Source: Polytrichum commune (Eukaryota > Streptophyta > Polytrichopsida > Polytrichales > Polytrichaceae). Taken from it: 64,000 bases of DNA. The stretch lies in contig OX485805.1 of the NCBI GenBank assembly GCA_950295325.1, forward strand, positions 10,540,501-10,604,500, in the 5' to 3' direction. The translations under genes and the position numbers were made by a program. The notes under the pieces are model-generated. The model had not been told where the DNA came from and made no database searches. It worked only from the letters and a program-made list of their open reading frames with translations. This document shows positions 10,474 to 21,600 of the stretch, in pieces (the first letter of the stretch is position 1; each line of letters begins with the position of its first letter).

Positions 10474-11799
10474 CATGGCCGCATACATGAATTTGGAGCC
10501 TCCACATACGTTGTATACCGTCTCTCCACTTATAACCAGACTCTGCAATACAAAGACGTAGAACTCCATCCTGAGTTCCATGGCGGGGAAGACGGTGTAG
10601 AGGGTCTCTTGCAACAGATCCTTGGGAGGGGGATGCGGGATGCTGTAGATTTTCTTGAACGTGTTGTTTGCCTGGATAGGCGGTCGCCCATCCCTTAGCT
10701 CATTGTACGTCAAGAAAATCAGGCTGACCGCTCCCACCTGCTTGTTGCCCCTGGCCTCGTTGATGGCCACAATCCCCTCCGTCTTCGCTGGCACGTACGT
10801 GCTGTGGAAGATGCTGTACTCGAATTTGATCTTCTGCTCGTACAGCTCTGTGACCACAGACAGCTTCTCTTGTTCGACTATCCACAGCCAAACGTGTGGC
10901 TCCCTCATGGCCGGTGATTTGAACTCCATGAACTTGGCCATGAAAGGGTTGTAGAAGGGAATGTCCTTCCCCCCCTGCCTTGACGCACCCAGGATCCCCC
11001 TGAAATCGATGAGGGCAAAAGGGCAACCCCGTCGATCCTCCCTCACCTCGGCCCTACTGATGGTGCCGTCCCACTTGGAAAATGTGACCCTCTCCACGCC
11101 GGAGGTGATCACGCAAAACCTTGCCACTCCTTCGAATGTGGCGTTCCTCTTCCTCTCCAAAAATTTTAAGTACAACATTACCTCATGGGGATCCGTGTCG
11201 GTTTTCTTAGTCTTTTTGTTCCCCTTCAATTTCAAAACCGAGGCGTGTTCCTTGACCAGACTGCGCATGGAGGCTCCGTTGATGTTGTAGTCGACCTTTA
11301 ACATTTGCCATTGCGGCCAGATGATGTCGCCGTCGACTTCAAAGATTCTGTACTCTGGTACGAGTACGCTCAACCCTCTCATGGCTGCAGTCTTCAGCTT
11401 CCGGTGGTCACACCACTCCTTGATAGAGTAGGTGCCGGGCTTGTGCTTTGGCCTCTTCAAAAAGATCTTGGGATAGGGAAGGGTTCTTCCCACGGTGTTC
11501 CCAAGAACATGAATCGCACACCTCTTCAGCTTTGACTCCGTCAATCCCTGGAGGTGTCTAAAGAACTCCCTCAGTAGTGGGGGCGCTTCACCGGTTTTTT
11601 CCGTGCTGTACTTCTCCTCCGTGTCGGGGTTGACCAAATCGCCCGAGCTGTGTGCATCAAAAAACTGGGTCCACAAGTCCCATGTGTCCTTGTTGCAGCA
11701 GATCAGTCTGAGCTCACCCTTCAGCTCAAGCACAGACTTTGTGGTGGTGGACTTCATATCGATGGAAGAGAACTTGTCTACCATCGCGTCGCAAAATGC
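10474..11799 (-). CDS. Gene A exon 2: methyltransferase-like domain of ParB/MTase-like protein
   Basis: This is 442 intact codons, phase 0 at both ends. The order of landmarks resembles N6/N4 (MT-A70/beta-class) DNA methyltransferases. An FALIDFRGI segment (about residues 692-700) sits where DPPW/DPPY is expected. HVWLWIVE (about 733-740) is like the 'LFLWV.n' strand. An IPHPPPKDLL segment resembles the H..KP motif. GETVYNVCGGSKFMYAAM (about 856-873) is like the 'GD.VlDpFgGSGTt..AA' SAM-binding loop. The catalytic DPPW/Y is not preserved, so the fold may be a non-catalytic binding module. ParB plus methyltransferase is a known pairing in phage and bacterial modification proteins. The assignment rests on motif order, not on a search. 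Gene B exon 2 is homologous throughout. Confidence 0.6.
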
Positions 11800-11915
11800 C
11801 TGCACAAAACAAGATGTCAGTGTTGCACATAATACGAACGCACGTTCGTAAATTGAGTCAGTAATTGATGTTTTCGTGAGTCCAACACTTTACGAACGTT
11901 CGTTCGTAAACTCAC
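11800..11915 (-). other. Gene A intron 1 (116 bp) carrying two A palindromes
   Basis: The donor GTGAG is at 11915-11911 and the acceptor TGCAG ends at 11800. Palindromes at 11890-11909 (core TT, starting within 6 nt of the donor) and 11832-11851 (core CA) fill a third of the intron. Intron 1 of gene B is at the homologous position, after a PKW/PQW codon run, and also has a palindrome right behind its donor. Confidence 0.85.
11832..11909. repeat. Two A palindromes in gene A intron 1
   Basis: 11832-11851 (core CA) and 11890-11909 (core TT), 58 bp apart. Confidence 0.9.
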
Positions 11916-13208
11916 CTTCCATTGAGGAGACTGGTTATTGGCGTTCTCCCTCTCCTTTGGTGGGCATCCGTGTGCCACCCAGACGTCTCTCGTAGCCACT
12001 ATGTTAGCCGCCCACGAAGCCTCGAACGCCTTGATTTTGTTCCCCGAGTTCAGGAAGGTTGAAATCTTGCGCAGCTTGTCCCAATCGTCCGACCAGACCA
12101 AGAACGCCTTCCAGTACCGCAGGTCAGCCTTCAGCTCGTACTGGAAGTTGTCGTCCTTGAGGATCTGTTGCGACGCCTCCAAGCTATGTTGACCATCTAT
12201 AATCCAGAATTCTCCATTCTTGATTCGCGGCCAATCCATCTCTGTCGGTCGGGATGTCAGCCCCTTGGGCATGACGCAGACGGTCTGCCTATCCCACTTG
12301 ACGTTGTTCATGAGGTTGTTGATCTGCCACTTCACCCCACCGCTCTCGCGAGACCTTACCACCCACTTGTTGGGGGACTTTTCGCACTTGAAGCAGTCCA
12401 CGTTGAACGTGAAGTGGCGCCCCATGGGCCAACAATCCTTTGAGTAATTATTGAAATCTCGTAGGATCTTTGTTGCCTTCACTGCATCTGGATTCTCACC
12501 TTTCTTTAAAGGGGTTGGCATCAGGGGAGGAGAGCTCACCTCAGCGCCCTCTGTTATCCCAGACCTTTCCATTTCGTCCCGGGACCTCTTTGATGGCGTG
12601 GAATGTCGGCTGGGACCCTCCGTCACCCTGCTCGCAGAAGGCACCGGCCTAGGTGCACTTCTCGATCCTCCTGCCCCGGATGCGGATGGTTTTCGTGGGT
12701 TCTTCTTCTTCTTGTTGGCTTCGCCGACTGCGCTATTGTACTTGGAGATATTCAAGGAAAGCGCGGCCAACTTCCTTGCTGTCCAGTACGAGCTCAGGGC
12801 GTACTTCGTGAATAGGTCCTTGAGGAAGTGTTTGGCATGAGCCACTACGTTATTTTCTGCGTATGTGTAGGAGAAACTATGTCTCCTGTACTCTAACAGG
12901 AGGTTAATGTGATCCTTCTTATTTTTCATGTCTAAAATCATATAATCTCCTTGTGCCTCAATTGATTCTACTTCCCAAGTCTTCATCTGCACCCATTGCT
13001 CTGGCTGGTCCGGCGTCGTTTCCAGCTCGTAGGTGAAGCGAAGACAGAAAAGACCGTCTGATGTCTTCTCTGGCAGTGCCGTCCATTCCCCAATGAAGTC
13101 CTCCTTCGGAACATAATTATCGTTTCCGTTGGGGTCGGACACTGACTCTGGCAGCTGATCTATCTGCACTGCGAACATCTCAATGGCACTCCTGCTCGGT
13201 CTAGCCAT
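11916..13208 (-). CDS. Gene A exon 1: ParB-like DGQH domain protein
   Basis: This is 431 codons from ATG at 13208 to a canonical donor. Residues about 1-150 are unassigned. A Lys/Pro/Ser-rich, NLS-like linker (NKKKKNPRK, SKRSRDE) follows at about 170-230. A ParB/sulfiredoxin-type region then contains DRQTVCVMPKG, EFWIIDGQHSLEAS (D338-H341) and a following LVWSDD...FLNSGNK segment. In ParB-like proteins the G-[HQ]-[HR] element forms the nucleotide/phosphate pocket. A cysteine pair and MGRHFTF lie before it. Gene B matches from the linker to the exon end. The start codon is the first ATG after stops, with a palindrome at 13240-13259 in the presumed 5' leader. A DNA-binding role on the palindromes is inferred. 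The whole protein is about 1,345 residues if the insertion in exon 3 is ignored. Confidence 0.7.
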
Positions 13209-13239
13209 CTGCAGAGCACATAAACATTTAGTATTGTGT

Positions 13240-13768
13240 TTACGAACGAGCGTTCGTAATTGACAAGCAAATCATATATACTAATCAATGAACGCTGGCT
13301 ATGGGTACCCGGAGGAGTTTTAATTATGTCTTCGCTGATTTCATTTACGAACGATCGTTCGTAAAGAATGTGGTTGCTAAGGTGTATTTGGCTCAAGTTT
13401 ACGAACGTGCGTTCGTATTGTTTGTAAACAAGTCCACGAGTTGTCCAGTGTTATCTAATTTCCACGAGGGTTGTTCGAATTTCCATGAGCATCTTCTAAA
13501 TAGGTGAATTAATACTTTAGTTCTTATTTACGAACAATTACCATTAAGGGTTTGGGATATTATTATAGTTTGTGATTACGAACGTTCGTTCGTATTTTTG
13601 TATGTTTCATTTGGATTTGAGGATTTGAGGATGTACAGGGTATAGACGAATATACGAACGTGCGTTCGTAAAAATGGAGGGTGAGGTGCGTATTTACGAA
13701 CGCACGTTCGTATATGTTTGTGGGGTAAGGCATGTTTTCACGCCACATTTACGAACGAACGTTCGTAA
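13240..13768. repeat. Seven A palindromes upstream of gene A
   Basis: Copies are at 13240-13259 (core AG), 13345-13364 (AT), 13399-13418 (TG), 13576-13595 (TT), 13652-13671 (TG), 13694-13713 (CA) and 13749-13768 (AA). A half-site TTTACGAAC lies at about 13527. The sequence between copies is unrelated and AT-rich, so the unit is the palindrome itself and not a longer repeat. Confidence 0.9.
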
Positions 13769-13789
13769 ATGTGGTCATCTGGGATTAGG

Positions 13790-13865
13790 AAATGGTATAT
13801 TTATTTATATACATATATCCGTACATATACATATATATATACATATATATACGTATATATGTTGT
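13790..13865. repeat. (ATATAC)n microsatellite
   Basis: Imperfect atacat/atatac units in the intergenic region between the two genes of copy A. Confidence 0.7.
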
Positions 13866-14309
13866 TATGAATGTTGCGATCTGGCATTGTTCATGATCCT
13901 GCAACTCGTGATCAGATTGATGAAACACAAGTGAAAAATGGGATCAGAACAAAATTGCGAGTAAGTGATTGATAGTTCAGAATGAAGAGGAAAGTGTTAT
14001 TTCATACAAAACATGCCATACCTCATAATGCAGAAAACAAATCGCAAGGAATTCATCAAACAACAATTTCAGATTGTGAAGGACTGATTTGTAAAGGAAA
14101 CCTATACTCACATTGAATTGTTGCACAGAAAACCTCCTGCCTCCTACTGAGAAATCCAGAAATCCTCACAAATGCACACCAAATTGTCTTTCAAAAGCGT
14201 TGAATTCGCTTTCAATTGCAATTTCACTTTGTCACACTCTTAAGCCTTCACAACTTTTATGCAAATCCTACACAAACCCTGATGTACACAACTCACAACC
14301 TTCAGAAAT

Positions 14310-14480
14310 CTCAAGCTTTCTGAAACTCTCAAGCTCTCAAGCTTTCCTACTCTCAAGCTCTCAACCTTTCTAAAACTCTCCACTTCTCAATCTTTCTAAA
14401 ACTCAAGCTCTCAAGCTTTCTAAAACTCTAAACCTCTCAAGCTTTCTATAACTCTCAACCTCTCAAGCTTTCCTACTCTC
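14310..14480. repeat. CTCAAGCTTTC minisatellite
   Basis: At least ten imperfect units of 'ctctcaagctttc(ta/ctactc)' lie in a row. They are non-coding. Confidence 0.7.
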
Positions 14481-14689
14481 AAGCTTTCCTATTCTCAAGG
14501 TTCTGACAACACAACAAAACAACATACACAATGACGCTCTAAAATTGGCAAGGGCTTCGCCGCACCTAAGAGCTCCTCTCCCCCTCTGCTCCAAATGACA
14601 AATGAGGAGGAGAGAGAGGGGCGCGGGGAGGTAGTCGGCGCCGCTAGGGTTTCCAAGCGGCAGCCACGTGGCTAGTGGCCACTGGCTAG

Positions 14690-14815
14690 GGCTGGGATGG
14701 GGGATGGGGATGGGGATGGAGGGAATGGGGAGGGAATGGGGATGGGATGGGATGGGGGGGATGGGGGGGATGGGGGGGATGGGGGGGATGGGGGGGAGGG
14801 GATGGGGATGAGGGG
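14690..14815. repeat. G-rich GGGATGGGG repeat
   Basis: Repeated gggatgggg/ggatgggggg units have runs of four or more G on the plus strand and so G-quadruplex potential. The proline-rich minus frame through it is a repeat artefact. Confidence 0.7.
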
Positions 14816-15059
14816 ATACCATGGGGACATGGAGGGATGAGGGTTCAGGAAAAATGAAATAGGAGATGGGAGGAGCTTAGTTTAGGGACATAAATTTAAC
14901 TTTCCGTATCCCCTTAGTACCTCGACATATGGATTCCTTGTAAACATATATAAATGACTCAATTTGAATTGTGGAGAGGGGCTATCTGATTCTCCACAAG
15001 AGGTGGATGAAAATTCAATTTTCAATACGATGTCATTAATTTAATGAGGTGTTAGCTTG

Positions 15060-15411
15060 AACCACCCTTAATATGATATTTAGTGTTAGATACTCTAAAT
15101 ACAAACGCATAGTACACTAAATATCACTAACCCTATGAAAGTAACTACTATTCATTGTGAACTCAAACACTTAATTTCAACTATAATGGTAATATGTGGA
15201 TGTCGCATGCACAAATTTTGTGTAAGGAAATTAATATGAAAAAAACAATTAACAATGATAAAAGCATAAAGGACATGGTAGTAGGAAATGTGGTGGCCCA
15301 TTTAATATGTCCAACACTAATTATCAAAGAATTGAAATTTAGTGTTGACCATGATAGTGTAACAACACTATATTATACAATCAAACACTAAATATCATAT
15401 TTAGTGTAGTG
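15060..15411. mobile_element. CACTA-like MITE (about 352 bp)
   Basis: The right end reads, on the reverse strand, CACTACACTAAATATGATAT followed by TTAGTGTTT. The left end at 15060 is a degenerate match (ACCACCCTTAATATGATATT and so on). Related ends occur at 55330-55630 and 55791 onward. Interior fragments (AAACACTTAAT, ACTATGAAAGTAA) are also shared with the 55.8-kb copy. It has no coding capacity. Confidence 0.6.
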
Positions 15412-15596
15412 TATTATAGCCATGTGGTCGCATGTTTTGCTAGTAGTATCAATAATTGATAGTATGAGCTTCCCATAAATTAAGTTAGTGCGATATGGAT
15501 TATTTAGGAGTCGATATTGTTTGTGTATATAATGCATTGAAGTAACGATCTAAACCCTAAGCCCGCAAACCACATAGACAACTTTCACAAACTCTA

Positions 15597-15632
15597 TACC
15601 CTAACCCCAAACCCTAAACCCTAAACCCTACA
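15597..15632. repeat. Interstitial telomere-type repeat (CCCTAAA)n
   Basis: About four units of CCCTAAA, some imperfect. This is the plant telomere type. It is too short and internal to be a chromosome end. Confidence 0.7.
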
Positions 15633-15639
15633 TCTTTTT

Positions 15640-16515
15640 ATCTTACCAACCTTTCTTATATATGGCCATGTTGTGGTCTATGCGCATCATGTCAAAATGG
15701 TCTACGAATGTTGGTTCGATTGGAACTTGCCTTATTTGGGTCATAGCAACTATAATAATCTAGACTCATGCCAATAATTGTCATTTTGATATAAAACATT
15801 GGTTTAGGGGGTGAAGAATGAATTTTGAAATGCTAGCCCTTTCACCTTAATAGTTTTGAATGCAATTTGATCACAAAATACACACTTAGTCTTATTATAA
15901 CATGAATGGTTTAAGACTTCAACTTAAATCAACAGTTTAAGCTATGGTCATGCACATACTTCTTGTTGCAAATAATACAAATATATAATTGTAAGTGCAT
16001 ACTATTGTATGCACCATTCCAAATTAGTTATCTATTTCCACACCATGGTGGACCTAAAGTGAATTTCCAATAGGACGTCAAGTCATTTAATTAGGTGTCA
16101 ACTTGAACTAATGATCGAATACTAGTGCATTAAACTTTAATTTTCACCAATGATGAATTGCAACAATGAGTCATATTAATATGGGGCGATGTTTGGTGAG
16201 CCTCTAGTTCCAAATGTCCTCAATCTACCTAGCACAAGCCACTATGGATTAAGCGATTTTTTATTGGTATTCATGCACTTGGTGACCATATTACAAGCAT
16301 TTTTTTTATGTGAATCATATGATATCTACAATTTTAGGGGATTCCACAATATGTTCTTAGCCACTCTTACCTCATTGTGTGTGTGAATATATATATCACT
16401 TAGACCTTCATCAATTCACTTGGACTTCACACCTTAGTCGCAAATAATTTAATACTCAATGTTAACCCATCAACCCATATATATATAATATAATAACCCA
16501 TATATAAAATAGTAA
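15640..16515. other. Gene-free AT-rich intergenic DNA
   Basis: I see no gene, palindrome or clear repeat in this stretch. Confidence 0.5.
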
Positions 16516-16519
16516 AATA

Positions 16520-16850
16520 GTAAAATAGTAAAATATACATATATATATATACATATATACATATATATACATATATACATATATACACATATATATACAT
16601 ATATATACATATATACATATATACACATATATACATATATATACATATATACATATATATACATATATACATATATATACATATATACATATATACATAT
16701 ATATACATATATACATATATATACATATATACATATATATACATATATACATATATACATATATATACATATATATACATATATACATATATATACATAT
16801 ATACATATATACATATATATACATATATATATATACATATAGACATATAG
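16520..16850. repeat. Long (ATATAC)n microsatellite
   Basis: About 330 bp of alternating atatac/atatatac. It gives long spurious Tyr/Ile/Cys-rich minus-strand frames. Confidence 0.9.
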
Positions 16851-17231
16851 ACATATTTTCGTACGACCTTGGTAACAACTAAGGTGTGCGACGGATTTAT
16901 AGATTTACAATATGTTGCGTGCACGCAACACATGTTCCATACATAATGCTATTTATATATTGCGCATGGATGAAATGGCATATTGTTAGGTCAAAGTAGG
17001 CGGTGGGAATCCGTTTTTCAAATAGCATCCAAGGGATTTTGAACCATCGGGGGAAAGGTACTTAAAGCTCTTCCCCCCACAGAAGAGCTCTTTTCTGCGG
17101 CACATCCAAGTGTGCGCTCCACAGACCTGACTGGAACGCGCTCAAACCATTTTCTTGTGCGCCAACCCCACACCTCCTAGGTCCACTACAGACTGCACAT
17201 ACCCGTATATACCGCCGCAAATACCGGACGT

Positions 17232-18539
17232 TTACGAACGCACGTTCGTAAACGTGAATTAGTAGCACATGCAGAAGAGGTACATAGAGATGATGTGAAT
17301 TGTTTACGAACGTGCGTTCGTAAGTTGTTCACAACCGTAGTCGACATTGAGTTACTTATAGACAGAACTAGGCACGAAAATTGTGTCGATTACATACGAA
17401 CGTACGTTCGTATATCTGCCTTCAAGACCCAGACGCGCATGAGTTCCCGTGTAACCGTTTTCTCCAACGGAACATCTGATAATGGGATATTTACGAACGT
17501 GCGTTCGTAAATATCACCTGGGATTATTTTTCAAGAATTCATAAACATTCCTTAATTTATACACTTCTGTGCATTGGCCACGTTAACAATATGGAAGTTA
17601 AATACGAACGCTCGTTCGTATTTCTCACTACCATTTATGTCCACAGATAATTATGTTTTCCAATTTTACGAACGCACGTTCGTAAATACCACCTGTCCAC
17701 CGTCCATGCATCCACCAACAGAACTGTTAACGCAAGCATGTGTGGAGGACTACACCATGTTTAGGATAGATACGAACGCTCGTTCGTATTTGGCACTACC
17801 ATTTATGTCCACGGAGAATTATGTTTTTGAATTTTACGAACGCACGTTCGTAAATACCACCTGTCCACCGTCCACGCATCCACCAACAGACCTGTCGACG
17901 CAAGCATGTGTAGAGGACTACACCGTGTTAATGATAGATACGAACGCTCGTTCGTATCTGTTCAATCACGATTTTAGTGATAGATGTCGATTGTCATTTT
18001 CCACTGGATATTGAATTTCATGTATCCTTGTAACGTGGCTATAGATATCTCTATTCGGACGTGTCCAATCATTTTTGCCTAACACTGTCACGGCTGTAAC
18101 ATACATATGATCGGTCGTATGCATCCGCCCCTATGTTTCGGCTGGAACTTACGAACGATCGTTCGTGTACATAAGCCCTCCATTTCGGCTGTAGCTAACG
18201 AACGATCGTTCGTAAACTCTCGCCCATCAAATACACGCCTCTCAAATATGATGCTTACTGCATGTGAATAAAGTGGCAAGTATATTTTTGGTGCTCTTAT
18301 AATATGTCCCATTTAGATTTTATTGTATATTGGGTTGATGTTTTCGTCCTCGCGTTCGTGAATATATGTGCTTGTGTTGTCCCTTGGTGGTGGAAAATCC
18401 TTCCAATGTTTTATTTGCGACTCCACCCAAAGCCCTTCATGGGTAATATATATCGGAATGGGGTTCCGTTGTGCAGGGACGTCTGAGTCCCGTGTAGGAT
18501 TTGTATGTCATGGGGATGTTGTCGAACGCACGTTCGTCT
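17232..18539. repeat. Twelve A palindromes upstream of transposase A
   Basis: Copies are at 17232 (core CA), 17304 (TG), 17394 (TA), 17491 (TG), 17602 (CT), 17666 (CA), 17770 (CT), 17834 (CA), 17938 (CT), 18149 (AT), 18196 (AT) and a decayed one at 18520 (CA). Each is 20 bp. Those at 17602-17957 sit in a 168-bp tandem duplication (17602/17770/17938 and 17666/17834). They lie 140-1,450 bp before the likely start codon of transposase A at 18681. Confidence 0.9.
17602..17957. repeat. 168-bp tandem duplication carrying palindrome pairs
   Basis: The palindromes at 17602, 17770 and 17938 are exactly 168 bp apart, and those at 17666 and 17834 likewise. Intervening text (ccacctgtccaccgtcca, gcaagcatgtgt) is duplicated with few changes. 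Each unit carries one CT-core and one CA-core site, 64 bp apart. Confidence 0.85.
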
Positions 18540-18680
18540 TCATATGTGATGTCCCTCAACGGTGTGTCGAGTGTTGGTTGTGATTTTCCAGCCATATATG
18601 TAGGCATATCTCGTATCCACTTTTGTATGCATTGCGGTTGTTGGTGTGTTGGTCATTTATTGGTGGTTTGTTTAGGTTGG

Positions 18681-21600
18681 ATGGCGATGCACGTTGGATA
18701 TAGTTCATTGGAGTTGTTCACAAAAGCTTCATCTTCCGATGGTGACTGTGAACTATCTTCGGCATCGGCGGGTAGTCATGGCATGGCAAATGCCATGGGT
18801 GGGTTTGTGGATGCATCCTCCCACGAATCATTTGAAGCGCATGAACAATCTGTACATTCCGGGGATGACAATGATGACATTCCGTTATATGCCGGTTTCG
18901 GTAGGGAGCAATGGGTGGGCCTTGATGTTGTTCTTTTCAACGATGTTGGTGTCCCGGTGGCAGATGGCATATGTAGAAACTCCGATCCCCGTGATTGTGT
19001 GGATGCCAACCCCCTTGGTCCCGATGATGTGGGTGTGTGCATCTTGAATTCTTTGCTTCCGCTTGACGTCCCGGTGACATGGAGATTTTCCTTGCGTCGA
19101 TGGCCTCTTTGTCGGGTTCTCCATGACGGAGTAAGCTTGTTGAACCATGAGCGGCGCCATAAGCAAACGCAATTAGCTTTGTTGGCCAAAATACGTCCTC
19201 GCAAAGGCCTACGCGGATATGATTCTAACTGTGTGCCTCGTGGAGATAAAGAACGTCGACGGGATCGCATATTGGGAGACGAATCTATCCGTCTTGTGTC
19301 CGCTAAAGACTGTTGCGAGAGGAAATGTTGCCAATTTTTCCCGCGGGAGAAAATTAAGTCCCTACGTCAAGAGATGTGGCTTGCGGATTTCCGTATGAGA
19401 TCGGCAAAGAAACTCGAGGTCCACATAAATGTCCACATTGACACCCATGGGCATAAGGTGGTCACACTTGAGAATGTGGAAGTGTGTTGTACTGCGTGGT
19501 ATACTATTCACGCCGTGTCAAAGTCTGACTTTTATAGGTTTCAAAAGTATTCATCGTTGGGTCGCCGCTCTCGATTTCATGGCAATTCGGGCACAAAGAA
19601 ACCTAGGGAGGCTACACTCCAAACCTTCGCGACACTCTCCACCATCATAGTCCCATTGGCCGATGCAATGCCCCACAAGACGAGGACATTGTCGTCAGGG
19701 GAGAAAGTTGTACAAATGGTGTTGCCCACGGGTACAAAATGGAAGAACATATTAACGGACATCAATGAAGTGGGTCGCATAGCGGGATGTGGGCCCATTT
19801 CTTTGTCCAAGTTGAGTGTGATTAAAAACCAACAGTTTGCCGAATACATTTTGAAGAGACCTGGGGACAAGTTCGCTAGGTGTACGACGTGTGAAAAATA
19901 CAAAGGTCTTCGAGACGCCCACCCCATAGGCACCGAATCCCACACTAGACACCAAGCAAAATATATTGAACATGTCAACAACCAAGAGGCTCACCGTCAA
20001 GATTACTACAAGAACCGTGCTCTATCCATAATGAGGCCTACAGAGGTTCTAACAATCATCCATGATAAAATGGACCACGCCAAGACCGCATGCCCTTGTT
20101 ATGCACGCAAAATAAAGGCCACGGATGGTCTCTTCAAGTTGCCCGTATCTGTCACAGGTTTGTATTGAATCACAAATAATCTGTATTCAAATTCTCTCAA
20201 ATTTTACTGGGTGTGTTTGCCAAATGTCCAATTTCATACCTCCGTTTGGAGTTGTCGTTGTTATTGTTGTTGTTCAAGTATCGTTTGTTTTTTTCCGCAG
20301 GGATGATTGCCCACGGCCATGGAGACGTAAAGTATGCCCATTATGGGTTGGATTTTTACCCTGGCGATGCTAACCACACAGTGGGTTCATTTGCAAAACT
20401 CTTGCGCGATCTGGAAAAGCCGCCGTTACATTCATCATGTGCACTTTTTGATGGTTGTGGAACGACACCCCTTTACGAAGCAGTGCTTGCGGGAAAGGAG
20501 GTTTGTATGTCGTCATTGCCAGAACCACCGGGAGAACCTATTTGTGCAAAACCATTGCCTCCAACTCTTCACGTTCAACTTGATAATTGCGCGAAAGACA
20601 ACAAATGTCGATATGTATTTTGTTATTGGTCATTGCTCGTGGCGAAAGGAATCTTCAAGGAGGTATTTGTGTTGTTTTTTATGGTGGGACATACACACGA
20701 CGACATTGATGTATCATTCGGACGGTGGAGCATGAAGTTGCATGAAGAAGATTTTCCAACCATACCTCTTCTTATGAAATTGTATATGGATTTGGACCAT
20801 ATGCCAGTAATTCCGCACATGATTGAGGAAGTACCAGATTTCAAGGCCTTCATCAAGTCATACATGTTGAAGGGAGGGGACCGTTTGGTGGGGCATACCA
20901 AAGCACAACAATTCCGATTCTATATAAGGGATGATGGTCTCCCAGCCATGCAATTCAAGCTTTTGTGCACATCTCCTAATTGGGGCCCGGATGATGGTAT
21001 ACTTGTATGGCGTCAAGACAATGATGGCAAATGTTTGCTCCCGGATGGGGATCCAAAGCCTTGCAAACCCGATCCCATGAGGAATGGGCCGGAAATCATC
21101 AAAGGCATATCCGGATTCATTGAATATTGGAAAGAGTTGTGTGAGGAGGACATTACTAGACGTGTTAGAGATACTCATGAACCTTTTATTGCGTATTGGG
21201 ATCGCATTCGTTCCGCCCTAATGACACTTGGTGGTGACACCCGTACAACTTTAACACAAGGATTTTGGCCACAAAGTCGTTTGACGTTTGTCGAGTCCGA
21301 CACCATGGTTTTTAGCAATGGAGACGTTCGTGAAGAGTTCGCAATGGACGAGCATTACGTTGGCCCTGCCCGCAATCGGCCGGCACCGTCGTTTCGTGTA
21401 GGTGTTGATTGCCATGAAGGTTATTTGGTCCTTGTACGAGCAGGGGATGAGGAACATCCCAAGCCAATTTGGTTGGTGAAAGCATTGTCTTCACCCAATT
21501 TTGTTTGAACTAGCCCCAACTTTCGTCAGATTGAGGTGGAATATTGTCGTCCAAGTACTAAAGACCAGAACGTGCTACGCACTTATTTAGGTTGGGACAC

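Noticed and set aside
14463-14822. Proline-rich 119-codon minus-strand protein
   Set aside because: Generated by the GGGATGGGG repeat.
15597-15632. A chromosome end
   Set aside because: Only about four telomere-type units, inside continuous sequence.
16427-16933. Tyr/Ile/Cys-rich minus-strand frames
   Set aside because: Product of the (ATATAC)n microsatellite.
17574-18014. 146-codon plus-strand frame through the A palindrome cluster
   Set aside because: It stays open because the palindrome reads without stops in all frames (NARS, YERTFVN) and because of the 168-bp duplication. There is no gene-like composition otherwise.
5406-18539. Serine-recombinase crossover sites (2-bp core between inverted arms)
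   Set aside because: The format is suggestive, but no recombinase with the needed motifs is visible, and a varying core within one element would prevent recombination between most sites.
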